From: Bacilli bacterium | Lineage (GTDB): Bacteria > Bacillota_I > Bacilli_A > RF39 > UBA660 | Direction: 5' to 3' | NCBI GenBank assembly: GCA_900752905.1 | Contig: CAADWX010000011.1 | Span: 124,001-188,000, forward strand | DNA: 64,000 nucleotides | In this document: piece by piece, positions 17,114-26,653 of the stretch | Numbering within the stretch: position 1 is the first letter of the stretch | Layout of the letters: each line of letters opens with the position of its first letter | Translations under genes and position numbers: made by a program | The notes under the pieces: model-generated | Told to the model about the DNA's origin: nothing | The model's input: the letters and a program-made list of their open reading frames with translations, nothing else | The model's database searches: none

Positions 17114-19420
17114 ATGTTTAGTGCATTTACTGAAGAATCAAGAAAAATAATGATAAAGGCTTATGAAGAAATGAAAAAATTAAGACATCCTTATGTTGGT
17201 AGTGAACATTTACTTTTAGCAATCTTAAAAGGTGAGAACGATGTGGCTGAAAGATTAAAAGAATGTGGTCTTACATATAAGAAATTTTTTGATGAGATTG
17301 TAAATATTATAGGTTATGGTAAAGAGGTAAGTAAGTGGAAATTATATACTCCTCTTTTAAAGCGTATTATTGAAAATGCTATGGTAGATGCAAAAGAAAA
17401 TAATAACGGTGAGGTAACAATAGAACATCTTTTTAATGCTTTACTTGAAGAAGGAGAGGGTGTTGCTGTTAGAATTATTATTGGTATGAATATAGATATT
17501 GATGAATTATATCAAGAATTTTCATTTAGATTTACAAACAATCAGAAGAAAAATAAGAGTAAAAAATTATTATTAGATGAAATAGGAGTTGATTTAACTA
17601 AAAAGGCTTTAGATGGTAAATTAGATCCTGTTATAGGCCGTGATGAAGAAATAAAACGTGTTCTTGAAATATTATCTAGAAGAACTAAAAATAATCCTAT
17701 TTTAATAGGTGAAGCTGGTGTTGGTAAAACTGCTATAGTAGAAGAAATTGCTCGTATGATTGCAACAAATAATGTACCTCTTTTTTTAAGGGGGAAAAGA
17801 ATAATTAATTTAGATATGGCATCTTGTGTATCTGGTACTAAATATAGAGGTGAATTTGAAGAGAGAATAAATAAAATATTAAAAGAAATAGAAAATGATG
17901 ATAGTATAATTTTATTTATTGATGAAATTCATACTATTGTAGGGGCTGGTGGCGCTGAAGGTGCAATAGATGCATCAAATATATTAAAACCTGCTCTAGC
18001 ACGTGGCAGTATAAGATGTATAGGAGCAACAACAACAGATGAATATAAAAAATTTATAGAGAAGGATGGAGCTTTAGAGCGTCGTTTTCAAAAGGTTATA
18101 ATTGAAGAACCTAGTAAGGAATCTTTAAAAAATATATTAATGAAATTACGCCCTATATATGAAAAATTTCATTCAGTATCTTTAAGTGATGAGGTAATAG
18201 ATAGTATTTTAGATTTATCAAGTACATATATATATGATAGAAATCAGCCTGATGCTGCTATTGATGTATTGGATGAAGTATGCGCTCGTGTAAGACTAAG
18301 AGAAAACAAGATGGTAAAAAAATATAATATTTTAAAATCTGAATATAAAGAAATTATTGATATTAAGAATAACTGTATAAAAAATAATGATTTTCATCAG
18401 GCTTCAATATATAAAGATAGAGAAAATGAAATTGTAAATAAAATAAATGAAATAGAACTTAATTTATATAAAAATAAAAAAACAGCTGTTTTAAAAGCCG
18501 ATGTGGTGCATGTAATATCATCTCGTACTAAAATACCTTTATATGAAATAACTGATGATAATAAAGGAATTCGTCTTATTGAAAATAAATTAAAAGATAA
18601 AGTTATAGGTCAGGATAAAGCTATAAGGCAATTAGTAAATATAACAAAACGAATTAGATTAGGTTTTACAGAAAATAAGTGCTACTCATTTATGTTTATT
18701 GGTAGTAGTGGTTGTGGTAAAACTTTACTTGCTAAAACTTTTGGTGATGCATTATTTGGAAGTGGTAAAGTTATTAAACTTGATATGAGCGAATTTAATG
18801 ATCCAAGTAGTTTAACTAAACTTATAGGTTCATCTCCAGGATATGTTGGATATGATGATAATAATATATTTGAAACTATAAGGCTAAATCCTTTTTCTAT
18901 ATTAATATTAGATGAAGTAGATAAAGCATCTAAAAGTGTTATGGATTTATTTTTTCAAATATTAGATGAGGGTAAAATTAAAAATTCTAAAGGTATTGAT
19001 ATAAGATTTGATAATGTTATTATAATTATGACATCTAATATAGGAACTGAACAAATTAATGTTGGGTTTAATAAAGAAAAGAATAAAGTTAATAATAGTT
19101 TGATAGAATATTTTGGTACTGCATTTATGAATAGAATTGATAATGTGATTAGTTTTAATAATTTAGATGAGAATAGTATATTAAGTATAATTGATTTAAA
19201 ATTGAAGTTATTAAAAGAAAAGTATAAAACGAAAGGTATAAAATTAACTTTTGATAAAAATATAAATAAAGAAGTACTTAAATTATCTAATTATGAAAAA
19301 TATGGCGCTAGAAGAATAGATAAAATTATTAAAAATAATATAGAAGAAATTATAATAGATGGTATTATTGATGGAAAAAATAATATAAAAATAGAAAATT
19401 TAAATACAATATTGGTTTAA
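17114..19420 (+). CDS. clpC: ClpC-type AAA+ chaperone
   Basis: About 768 residues: N-terminal double Clp repeat (1-150), first AAA+ module with [13 protein letters not shown] and [16 protein letters not shown], a middle part with a UVR-like segment ([21 protein letters not shown]), and a second AAA+ module with [13 protein letters not shown] and [13 protein letters not shown]. This order is ClpC rather than ClpA or ClpB. Family knowledge: ClpC unfolds proteins for ClpP. The usual neighbours ctsR, mcsA and mcsB are absent here. Start ATG 17114 follows AAAGGGTG; GTG 17105 lies within it. Confidence 0.92.
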   Translation: MFSAFTEESRKIMIKAYEEMKKLRHPYVGSEHLLLAILKGENDVAERLKECGLTYKKFFDEIVNIIGYGKEVSKWKLYTPLLKRIIENAMVDAKENNNGEVTIEHLFNALLEEGEGVAVRIIIGMNIDIDELYQEFSFRFTNNQKKNKSKKLLLDEIGVDLTKKALDGKLDPVIGRDEEIKRVLEILSRRTKNNPILIGEAGVGKTAIVEEIARMIATNNVPLFLRGKRIINLDMASCVSGTKYRGEFEERINKILKEIENDDSIILFIDEIHTIVGAGGAEGAIDASNILKPALARGSIRCIGATTTDEYKKFIEKDGALERRFQKVIIEEPSKESLKNILMKLRPIYEKFHSVSLSDEVIDSILDLSSTYIYDRNQPDAAIDVLDEVCARVRLRENKMVKKYNILKSEYKEIIDIKNNCIKNNDFHQASIYKDRENEIVNKINEIELNLYKNKKTAVLKADVVHVISSRTKIPLYEITDDNKGIRLIENKLKDKVIGQDKAIRQLVNITKRIRLGFTENKCYSFMFIGSSGCGKTLLAKTFGDALFGSGKVIKLDMSEFNDPSSLTKLIGSSPGYVGYDDNNIFETIRLNPFSILILDEVDKASKSVMDLFFQILDEGKIKNSKGIDIRFDNVIIIMTSNIGTEQINVGFNKEKNKVNNSLIEYFGTAFMNRIDNVISFNNLDENSILSIIDLKLKLLKEKYKTKGIKLTFDKNINKEVLKLSNYEKYGARRIDKIIKNNIEEIIIDGIIDGKNNIKIENLNTILV

Positions 19421-19422
19421 TC

Positions 19423-19451
19423 TTGACATGATAAAAAAATAATTTTATAAT
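19423..19451 (+). promoter_or_regulatory. Consensus promoter of the T-box operon
   Basis: TTGACA (19423-19428), 17-nt spacer, TATAAT (19446-19451). It begins 2 nt after the clpC stop. Confidence 0.9.
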
Positions 19452-19457
19452 CATTGT

Positions 19458-19684
19458 AAAGCGTTGAACAAAAGGAGTAATATAATATATATTTAAAGAG
19501 AGTAAGTGGTAGGTGTAAACTTATAATATGTATATATGAAGGTAGTTTGGGAGCTATATATTTGAACATTTAGTAGAGTATATCGTATTTCTGCGTTAAA
19601 GAATTTGAGTGTAATTTATTTTAAATTATAAATTAAGGTGGTACCACGTAAATCACGTCCTTATACTAGGATGTGATTTTTTTT
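19458..19684 (+). promoter_or_regulatory. T-box riboswitch, valine specific (specifier GUA)
   Basis: A tRNA-sensing leader that stops transcription when tRNA-Val is charged. The T-box AAGGTGGTACCACG is at 19635-19648. Stem I shows AGAGAG and the GGTAGGTGTAA loop (19497-19519). The descending strand reads TGAA-G-GTA-GTTTGGGAGC, placing GTA (Val) at 19542-19544, which agrees with valS in the operon. The terminator AATCACGTCC/GGATGTGATT with eight T is at 19650-19684 and competes with the antiterminator formed by the T-box. The specifier position is read by eye. Confidence 0.9.
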
Positions 19685-19697
19685 AGGAGGAAAAGTT

Positions 19698-20435
19698 ATG
19701 AAAGATATGAAAGAATATATGAGTATATTTAATAAATATGTTAAAGGTTTTGATTTAAAGAATAAAAATATAATGAGAAAATTTCATCATACATATAGGG
19801 TAGTTGAGTATGCTAATGATATTGCTGTATCTTTAAAATTAAATGATGATGATATTGTTTTAGCAAAAGTATGTGCATTATTTCATGATATTGCTCGTTT
19901 TATCCAAGCAACACAATATAATACTTTTATAGATTCAAAATCTTTTGATCATGGTGATAAGGGCTATGAAATAGTTAAAGAATTTATAGAAGAAATATCT
20001 GATGATAAAGATATACAAAATATAGTATTATATTCTATAAAAAATCATAATAAAAAAGAAATTCAAAATGATTTAAGTGAAAGAGAAAGGTTATTTTGCA
20101 ATATAACAAGAGATGCTGACAAATTAGATATAATGATGGAACAAGCTTATCAAATAAATGATGGTATATATGATTTGAAAAAAGATATACTTGATTGTAT
20201 TTATAATCATGAACTTGTTAAAAATAAGTATGTTGAAAATGATATAGATCATGTATGTAGAGTAATATCTTTTATATTTGATATAAATTATAAGTATTCA
20301 TTAAATATAGTAAAAAATATAATTATAAATAAAAAATTTGAATTATTAGAAGCTAATATAGATACTTTGGAGTTAAAAAAATTAAAAGATTCTGTATATG
20401 AATATTTAGAAAAGAGGATTAAAGAATTATGCTAG
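19698..20435 (+). CDS. HD-domain phosphohydrolase in the valS operon
   Basis: 245 residues. HD motif: [13 protein letters not shown] (first His), ALFHDIARF (His-Asp), then SIKNHNKKE and [10 protein letters not shown] (final Asp). Family members hydrolyse phosphate esters, often of nucleotides; the substrate here is unknown. It lies between the valine T-box and valS and overlaps valS by 7 nt, so it should be made when charged tRNA-Val is scarce. Strong AGGAGG site. Confidence 0.82.
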   Translation: MKDMKEYMSIFNKYVKGFDLKNKNIMRKFHHTYRVVEYANDIAVSLKLNDDDIVLAKVCALFHDIARFIQATQYNTFIDSKSFDHGDKGYEIVKEFIEEISDDKDIQNIVLYSIKNHNKKEIQNDLSERERLFCNITRDADKLDIMMEQAYQINDGIYDLKKDILDCIYNHELVKNKYVENDIDHVCRVISFIFDINYKYSLNIVKNIIINKKFELLEANIDTLELKKLKDSVYEYLEKRIKELC

Positions 20436-22984
20436 AAAAAAAATATGATTTTAAAAGTGTAGAAAATGGAAGATATGATGTTTGGAAAGAGAAAGGTTAT
20501 TTTGAATCAGGTGATTTATCTAAGAAACCCTATGCAATAGTTATACCTCCACCAAATGTTACTGGAAAACTTCATCTAGGTCATGCATGGGATACAACTC
20601 TTCAAGATATAATGATAAGATATAAAAGAATGGATGGATATGATTGCTTATGGGTTCCAGGTATGGATCATGCTGGTATAGCAACACAAGCAAAAGTAGA
20701 TAAAAAATTGCGTGATATGGGAATTAATCCAAGAAGTATGAAGAGAGATGAATGGTTAAAACATGCTTGGAGTTGGAAAGACGAATATGCTGATAATATA
20801 CATAAACAATGGGCTAAATTAGGACTTTCTTTAGACTATACAAAAGAAAGATTTACTCTTGATGAAGGATTATCTAAAGCAGTAAAACATGTATTTGTAA
20901 CTCTTTATAATGAAGGTTTAATATATAGAGGAGAAAGAATAATAAATTGGGATCCTGTAGCTATGACTGCTCTTTCTAATGAAGAAGTTATATATAGTGA
21001 TGATGAAGGTGCATTTTATCATTTAAAATACTTTATAGAGGGTACAGATGATTATCTAGAAGTTGCTACAACACGTCCTGAAACATTATTTGGAGATACT
21101 GCAGTTGCTGTAAATCCAGAAGATGAAAGATATAAAAATTTAATAGGTAAAAATGTTGTTTTACCAATAGTAAATAAATTAATACCAATAGTAGGAGATG
21201 AACATGCTGATCCTGAATTTGGAACAGGTGTAGTTAAAATTACTCCAGCTCATGATCCTAATGATTTTGAGGTAGGAAATAGACATAATCTTGAAAGAAT
21301 AGTAGTAATGAATACAGATGCTACTATGAATGAAAATGCGGGTATTTATGAAGGCTTAACACGTGAAGAATGTAGAGAAAAATTAGTTCAAGATCTAAAG
21401 AAACAAAATTTATTAATTAAAATAGAACCAATGGTACACTCTGTAGGTCATTCAGAAAGAACAAATGCTGTTGTTGAACCATATTTATCAAAACAATGGT
21501 TTGTAAAAATGAGACCACTTGCAGATAAAGTTTTAGAAAATCAAAAAAATAAAGATACAAAAGTTAATTTTGTACCAGAAAGATTTGAAAAAGTAATGAA
21601 TCATTGGATGAAAATTACATATGATTGGTGTATTTCACGTCAATTATGGTGGGGTCATCAAATACCAGCTTGGTATAAGGGTGAAGAAGTTTATGTTGGA
21701 GAAGAAGCTCCTAAAGAAGATGGATGGGTTCAAGATACTGATGTTCTTGATACTTGGTTTTCAAGTGCACTATGGCCTTTTTCAACATTAGGTTGGCCAA
21801 ATAATACAAAAATGCTTGAAAGATATTATCCTAATAATGTATTAGTTACTGGTTATGATATTATTCCATTTTGGGTTAATAGAATGACTTTTCAAGGTTT
21901 GAAATTTACAGGACAAAGACCATTTAAAGATTGTTTAATACATGGTTTAATAAGAGATAAACAAGGTAGAAAAATGAGTAAATCTTTGGGTAATGGTGTA
22001 GATCCAATGGATGTAATTGAAAACTATGGATGTGATGCATTAAGATACTTTTTAGCTACTTCTATAGCTCCTGGTATGGATTTAAGATATGATGAAGAAA
22101 AAGTAACTTCAACTTGGAATTTTATAAATAAATTATGGAATGCATCAAGATTTGTATTAATGAATATAGAAACATATGAATATAAAGAATATGACTTCAA
22201 TAATTTAAATATAAGTGACAAGTGGATTCTAACAAAATTAAATAATGTTATCAAAAATGTAAGAAAACATATGGAAGTATATGAATTTAATGTAGTTGGT
22301 AGTGAATTATATAGTTTTATATGGAATGATTTCTGTGATTGGTATATAGAACTTTCTAAAATAAATATGAATGATACAACAAAATCAGTGCTTATAAAGG
22401 TATTATCAAGTATATTAAAAATGCTTCATCCTTTTATGCCTTTTGTTACAGAAGAAATTTATTTACAACTTCCAGGACATGATGAAACAATTATGTTAAG
22501 TAAATATCCTCAATATAATGCTAATGAAATATTTGAAACAAATTTAGATGAAATTATAAACTTAATTAAAAAAATAAGAACTCTAAAACTAGAAAATAAT
22601 ATAGGAAACGATTATAAATTAGTATTTAATAGTTCTATTCCAAAAGAAATAAGTATAGTTTCAAAAATGTTAAAAATTGATGATGAAAATATTTTAAAAA
22701 ATTTTGAAAATAAAAATTTTGAAAATATAAAAATTAATTTTAATAATGAAATAATAAATTTATATTATGATGGAAGTGCAAATAAAGAAGTAATGCTTGA
22801 AAAATTAGAAAAAGAAGAGTTAAGATTAACATCAAGTATTGAAAGAAGAAAAAAATTACTTTCAAATGAAAATTATGTTAATAAAGCTCCAGCTAATTTA
22901 GTAGAAAATGAAAAAAATACACTAGAAAAAGAAATAAAAGAATTAGAAACAATTATATTAAAAAAGAAAGAAATTAGTGAATAA
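20429..22984 (+). CDS. valS: Valyl-tRNA synthetase
   Basis: Class I synthetase of 851 residues. The HIGH motif appears as [16 protein letters not shown] (about 41-56), KMSKS as [14 protein letters not shown], and the editing domain carries [18 protein letters not shown]. The C-terminal coiled coil ([17 protein letters not shown]) is typical of ValS. Regulated by the T-box 1 kb upstream. Confidence 0.97.
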   Translation: MLEKKYDFKSVENGRYDVWKEKGYFESGDLSKKPYAIVIPPPNVTGKLHLGHAWDTTLQDIMIRYKRMDGYDCLWVPGMDHAGIATQAKVDKKLRDMGINPRSMKRDEWLKHAWSWKDEYADNIHKQWAKLGLSLDYTKERFTLDEGLSKAVKHVFVTLYNEGLIYRGERIINWDPVAMTALSNEEVIYSDDEGAFYHLKYFIEGTDDYLEVATTRPETLFGDTAVAVNPEDERYKNLIGKNVVLPIVNKLIPIVGDEHADPEFGTGVVKITPAHDPNDFEVGNRHNLERIVVMNTDATMNENAGIYEGLTREECREKLVQDLKKQNLLIKIEPMVHSVGHSERTNAVVEPYLSKQWFVKMRPLADKVLENQKNKDTKVNFVPERFEKVMNHWMKITYDWCISRQLWWGHQIPAWYKGEEVYVGEEAPKEDGWVQDTDVLDTWFSSALWPFSTLGWPNNTKMLERYYPNNVLVTGYDIIPFWVNRMTFQGLKFTGQRPFKDCLIHGLIRDKQGRKMSKSLGNGVDPMDVIENYGCDALRYFLATSIAPGMDLRYDEEKVTSTWNFINKLWNASRFVLMNIETYEYKEYDFNNLNISDKWILTKLNNVIKNVRKHMEVYEFNVVGSELYSFIWNDFCDWYIELSKINMNDTTKSVLIKVLSSILKMLHPFMPFVTEEIYLQLPGHDETIMLSKYPQYNANEIFETNLDEIINLIKKIRTLKLENNIGNDYKLVFNSSIPKEISIVSKMLKIDDENILKNFENKNFENIKINFNNEIINLYYDGSANKEVMLEKLEKEELRLTSSIERRKKLLSNENYVNKAPANLVENEKNTLEKEIKELETIILKKKEISE

Positions 22985-22996
22985 TTTCTTTTTTTA
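22967..22996 (+). terminator. Terminator of the valS operon
   Basis: AAAGAAATTA, loop GTGAA, TAATTTCTTT, then T tract; it overlaps the stop codon. Confidence 0.85.
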
Positions 22997-23041
22997 TGTA
23001 CATATTAAGAATGGATTTTATATAAATTACAATTCCATTTA

Positions 23042-23110
23042 CACACTTCGACAAATTTTTTTAAATAGTCTAAAAATATATTGACTATATAAAATGAAGT
23101 GTGCTATATT
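23042..23110 (+). promoter_or_regulatory. Promoter of the pilin-like gene with flanking inverted repeat
   Basis: TTGACT (23081-23086), 18-nt spacer, TATATT (23105-23110). An 8-bp inverted repeat, CACACTTC (23042-23049) and GAAGTGTG (23096-23103), surrounds the -35 box and could bind a regulator; that role is inferred. Confidence 0.6.
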
Positions 23111-23145
23111 AATAATGTAATAATAATAGAGGAGGGAAGAAAGAC

Positions 23146-23577
23146 ATGAAGAAAAATACAAAAGGTTTTACTTTAATTGAATTATTAGCTGTTATCGTAG
23201 TATTAGCTGTTATCGCTTTAATTGCTACTCCAATAGTTTTAAATTTAGTTAAAGAAGCTAAAGAAGGAGCTGCAAGAGAATCAGTTACTTCATACATGAA
23301 AGCAGTTGAAAACACTGTATTAAAAGAAATGGTTAATGGAAAAGATGTAACTTTCTGTACATCATATACTATTGATGGTACAACTTTAAAGTGTACAGGT
23401 GACCCTGAAAAAAAATTAACAGTTGATGTATCTGGTAAAGGGCCAACTGCAGGTACTGTTACTATGAATGCTGATGGTTCTGATATTAAGGCTACTGGTG
23501 TAAAGGTTGATACTTATGGACCATTTAAATATAGTCAATCTGATGGAACATCTGTTGAAACTAAAGTTGAATCTTAA
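23146..23577 (+). CDS. Type IV pilin-like protein (orphan major pilin)
   Basis: 143 residues. It has a short basic leader (MKKNTKG), then FTLIELLAVIVVLAVIALIA, the class III signal processed by prepilin peptidase between G and F, with Glu at position 5 of the mature protein. The rest is a small globular domain with two cysteines (TFCTSY and LKCTGD) that may form a disulfide. Very strong GAGGAGG site and a codon mix richer in GCT/GGT suggest high expression. No pilus assembly genes are in the window; it stands alone between terminators. Confidence 0.88.
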   Translation: MKKNTKGFTLIELLAVIVVLAVIALIATPIVLNLVKEAKEGAARESVTSYMKAVENTVLKEMVNGKDVTFCTSYTIDGTTLKCTGDPEKKLTVDVSGKGPTAGTVTMNADGSDIKATGVKVDTYGPFKYSQSDGTSVETKVES

Positions 23578-23590
23578 TTTTGAGATTAAA

Positions 23591-23621
23591 AAAACAGATG
23601 ATAAACATCTGTTTTCTTTTT
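23591..23621 (+). terminator. Terminator of the pilin-like gene
   Basis: AAAACAGATG, loop ATAAA, CATCTGTTTT, then CTTTTTT. Confidence 0.92.
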
Positions 23622-23692
23622 TGTAAAGAAGTGTACAATTTTAATTTGTATACTTTTTTGTATATAAATAAATATATTTCATATGATATACT

Positions 23693-23903
23693 GAAAATGT
23701 AATATAGAAGAGAATATTACACGAGAACAGTCCACGGAATGTGGGTTCCGCAAGAGAATAAAAAAATAGGAACTGTCCCCCTGAGAACAGTTCCACAAAA
23801 GAATAAAAAGGGGTTGGCTAGTGTGATACTAGCACCAATCCAAAATTTGAATTGGTGCTTCCTATAGTACTTTAAAAAGCTTATTTTGTCAAGCTTTTTT
23901 TTA
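23693..23903 (+). ncRNA. Candidate structured RNA (about 210 nt) upstream of recG
   Basis: No reading frame fits here, but the stretch is dense in paired segments and richer in G+C than its surroundings. Hairpins: GTAATAT/ATATTAC (23699-23720); CCAC/GTGG (23732-23744) whose loop GGAA can pair with TTCC at 23746; GGAACTGT/ACAGTTCC (23769-23794) whose loop CCCC can pair with GGGG at 23810; GCTAGT/ACTAGC (23817-23833); GCACCAAT/ATTGGTGC (23832-23858), which competes with the closing stem of the previous hairpin; then a terminator, AAAAAGCTT/AAGCTTTTT (23874-23899). Two related blocks start with GAGAACAGT (23724 and 23783). Either a free-standing RNA or a regulatory leader for recG. No known class recognised. 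Confidence 0.6.
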
Positions 23904-23991
23904 ATTTATTTTAAAAGTTTTATATATTATTTAATTGACACGAAAATATGTATGTTATATAATCAAGTTATGAAGAGAGGTACATATTATT

Positions 23992-25968
23992 ATGCTTGAA
24001 AATATTAAAGGAATAGGTAGTAAGACTATAAGTTATTTAAATAAACTTGGGATATATAATATAGATGATTTAATGAATTTTTATCCTTTTAGGTATGATG
24101 TAATTGAAAGAAGTAATTTAGATAGTTTATCTGATAATTCTCCTATTATAATAGATGGTATTATTGAAAGTATACCTAGTGTTTTTTTCTTTAATAAAAA
24201 GATGAATAAAATGACTTTTAAGATTAATTGTGGTACAAGGTTATTTAATATAACTATATTTAATAGAGCATATATGAAGAATAATATTAAAATAGGTGGT
24301 TATATTACTGTAATTGGTAAGTATGATTTAAAGCATAATAATATTGTAGCTAATAATATTATACTTTCATTAATTGATAAGCCAAGAATAGAACCTGTTT
24401 ATCATACTACTTATGGTATTACTGAAAGTAAAATAAAGAGTATTATTCAAGAATGTCAATTTAAAGAGTTTAAATGTATAGATTATGTGCCAGAATATTT
24501 ATGTGAAAAGTATAATTTTAAAGACAAAAAGAGTTGTATTTTAGAAGTACATTTTCCAACTAATAAACTTAAATTAAAGAATGCGTTAAATAGACTTAAA
24601 TATGAGGAATTACTTATTTTTATGCTTAAGATGGAATATTTAAAGAATAATTCTATGCTTAAATATGGTTTAAAAAGAAATGTAGAGTTTTCTTTGGTGG
24701 AACAATTTATGAAAGAATTACCTTTTGAATTAACTATTGATCAGATGAATAGTGTTAAGGATATTTATAGTGATTTAATAAGTGAATATAGGATGAATAG
24801 ACTTTTACAGGGTGATGTTGGAAGTGGTAAAACTATCGTTTCTTTTATAGCTATGTATATTAATTATTTAAGTGGTTATCAAAGTGCTTTAATGGCTCCA
24901 ACGGAGATTCTTGCTCAACAACACTATAATAATATTTTAAGTCTATTTAAAGGTAAAGATATAAATATTAAGATGTTAAGTGGTAAGATGAAGGCTAAGG
25001 ATAAAAAAGAAGTATTAGATGGTTTGAAATCTGGTAGTATAGATATTGTAATAGGAACTCATGCTTTATTTACTGATAATGTTATATATAAGAATTTAGG
25101 ACTTGTTATTACAGATGAGCAACACAGGTTTGGTGTTAATCAAAGGGGTAATTTAAAAAATAAGGGAACCTTGTGTGATGTACTTTATATGAGTGCAACT
25201 CCTATACCTAGAACTTATGCTCTTACATTATATGGCGATATGACTGTATCTAGTATAATGGCTATGCCAAATGGTAGAAAACCTATAAAAACTTATATTA
25301 AGTCTGAATCACAAATAAAAGAAGTATTAGAGGCGATGTATAAAGAATTAAAGAATGGTCATCAAATTTATGTTATAGCACCTTTGATAGAAGAAAGTGA
25401 CAAAATAGACTTAAATGATGTTTATAAATTAGAGGAAAATATGAACAAAGCTTTTGGTAAGCTATATAAAATTGGTGTACTTCATGGAAAAATGAAGGAA
25501 GATGAAAAGAATAATATTATGCAATCTTTTAAGAATAATGAAATACAGATACTTATTAGTACTACAGTAATAGAAGTTGGAATTGATGTAGGAAACGCTA
25601 CTATGATGGTTATTTTTGATGCTTATAGATTTGGTTTATCAGCACTTCATCAATTAAGAGGAAGAGTTGGAAGAGGTAATCTTGAATCTAGTTGTTATTT
25701 GATAAGTAATAGCGAGGTAGAAAGATTGAAAATATTAGAATCAACATGTGATGGTTTTAAAATAAGTGCTGAGGATTTTAGGTTAAGAGGTAGCGGTGAT
25801 TTATTTGGTATAAAGCAAAGTGGGGATATGTCTTTTAGACTTGCTGATATAAAAAGAGATTATAATATTCTTTTGAAGGCAAAAGAAGATGCTCAAGAAT
25901 TAATTAATAATGGACTTTATAAATATGGTGATTTAGAAAATTTAATTAATAATATGAATCTTGACTAA
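23992..25968 (+). CDS. recG: ATP-dependent DNA helicase RecG
   Basis: Rescues stalled replication forks and moves branched DNA. 658 residues, slightly short of the usual 680. The N-terminal helix-hairpin-helix (IKGIGSKTISYLNKLGI) and wedge domain are present. Helicase motifs: LLQGDVGSGKTIVSF, MAPTEILAQQHY, VITDEQHRFGVNQR, YMSATPIPRTYALTLYGDM, STTVIEVGIDVGNATMM and HQLRGRVGRG. It follows the structured RNA and has AGAGGT as ribosome site, about 10 nt upstream. Confidence 0.96.
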   Translation: MLENIKGIGSKTISYLNKLGIYNIDDLMNFYPFRYDVIERSNLDSLSDNSPIIIDGIIESIPSVFFFNKKMNKMTFKINCGTRLFNITIFNRAYMKNNIKIGGYITVIGKYDLKHNNIVANNIILSLIDKPRIEPVYHTTYGITESKIKSIIQECQFKEFKCIDYVPEYLCEKYNFKDKKSCILEVHFPTNKLKLKNALNRLKYEELLIFMLKMEYLKNNSMLKYGLKRNVEFSLVEQFMKELPFELTIDQMNSVKDIYSDLISEYRMNRLLQGDVGSGKTIVSFIAMYINYLSGYQSALMAPTEILAQQHYNNILSLFKGKDINIKMLSGKMKAKDKKEVLDGLKSGSIDIVIGTHALFTDNVIYKNLGLVITDEQHRFGVNQRGNLKNKGTLCDVLYMSATPIPRTYALTLYGDMTVSSIMAMPNGRKPIKTYIKSESQIKEVLEAMYKELKNGHQIYVIAPLIEESDKIDLNDVYKLEENMNKAFGKLYKIGVLHGKMKEDEKNNIMQSFKNNEIQILISTTVIEVGIDVGNATMMVIFDAYRFGLSALHQLRGRVGRGNLESSCYLISNSEVERLKILESTCDGFKISAEDFRLRGSGDLFGIKQSGDMSFRLADIKRDYNILLKAKEDAQELINNGLYKYGDLENLINNMNLD

Positions 25969-26002
25969 TTGTGTAAAGTTTAAATTTATTTTTTAAATGT
26001 TG

Positions 26003-26031
26003 TTGACTATAATTTTTTATAACTATATAAT
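26003..26031 (+). promoter_or_regulatory. Promoter of the small RNA downstream of recG
   Basis: TTGACT (26003-26008), 17-nt spacer, TATAAT (26026-26031), with no ribosome site or credible ORF directly after it. Confidence 0.75.
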
Positions 26032-26037
26032 TATCTT

Positions 26038-26135
26038 AGCGTGAATGTATCACGCAAACTCTTTTACGAAGCTTAAATGTGAAGGAGTTAACCAAAAACC
26101 CCCTGAAGAGCCCATTTTGGGCTCATTTTTGTTTT
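26038..26135 (+). ncRNA. Candidate small RNA (about 95 nt)
   Basis: Bounded by a strong promoter and a terminator. Contents in order: hairpin GCGTGA/TCACGC, a second pairing AACTCTT with AAGGAGTT (one bulge), a C-rich single-stranded stretch (ACCCCCTGAA), and the terminator GAGCCC, loop ATTTT, GGGCTC followed by ATTTTTGTTTT (about 26107-26135). The family is not recognised; it lacks SRP, 6S and tmRNA signatures that I know. Confidence 0.55.
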
Positions 26136-26186
26136 GATTTTAATAATTTTATAGTATAATATAATTAAATTAAGGAGGAAAGGAAA

Positions 26187-26636
26187 ATGGAAATAAGTAA
26201 AATTAAAAAAACATTAATTGAACAAAAAAATATGAATTTACCTGGTAATCTTTATCATAAGACACAACTTGATTTTACTTATAACACTAATCATATTGAA
26301 GGATCTACAATAACTCCTGATGAAACTGCAAGTATATATGATACAGGGACAATTTTAACAAGCAAAGATAAAATTATTGTTTTAAAGGATGCCGCTGAAA
26401 CAAAAAATCATTTTACTTTATTCAAATATATGTTAGGTACTATTGATGATAAATTATCTGAAGATATGATTAAAAAATTCCACTTTATTTTAAAAGATGG
26501 AACTCTAACTGATAGTGAAAAAGAATGGTTTAATGTAGGTGAATACAAAAAGAAGAAAAATTTTGTTGGTAATATTACAACATCACTTCCAAGTGACGTA
26601 GCAAGTGATATGAAACAATGGCTAATTACTTTTTAG
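26187..26636 (+). pseudogene. Fic protein, truncated after its N-terminal part
   Basis: 149 residues from a good AGGAGG site. The N-terminus has NTNHIEGSTIT, matching the (S/T)xxxE(G/N) inhibitory motif of self-regulated Fic AMP transferases, and the frame continues through KFHFILKDGT and NVGEYKKKKNFVGN. It ends at WLITF before the catalytic HPFxDGNGR loop, and no continuation is found in another frame; the sequence switches to a transporter gene within 20 nt. It looks like a gene cut by an insertion or deletion at the edge of the accessory region. Confidence 0.75.
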
Positions 26637-26653
26637 AGGATAATGAATAATAT

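Noticed and set aside
23693..23903. RNase P RNA, 6S RNA, tmRNA, SRP RNA or a known riboswitch
   Set aside because: I could not find the invariant blocks of these RNAs, the length does not suit RNase P or tmRNA, and no tag frame is present.
26038..26135. Small SRP RNA
   Set aside because: The conserved GGAA tetraloop helix with its asymmetric loops is missing.
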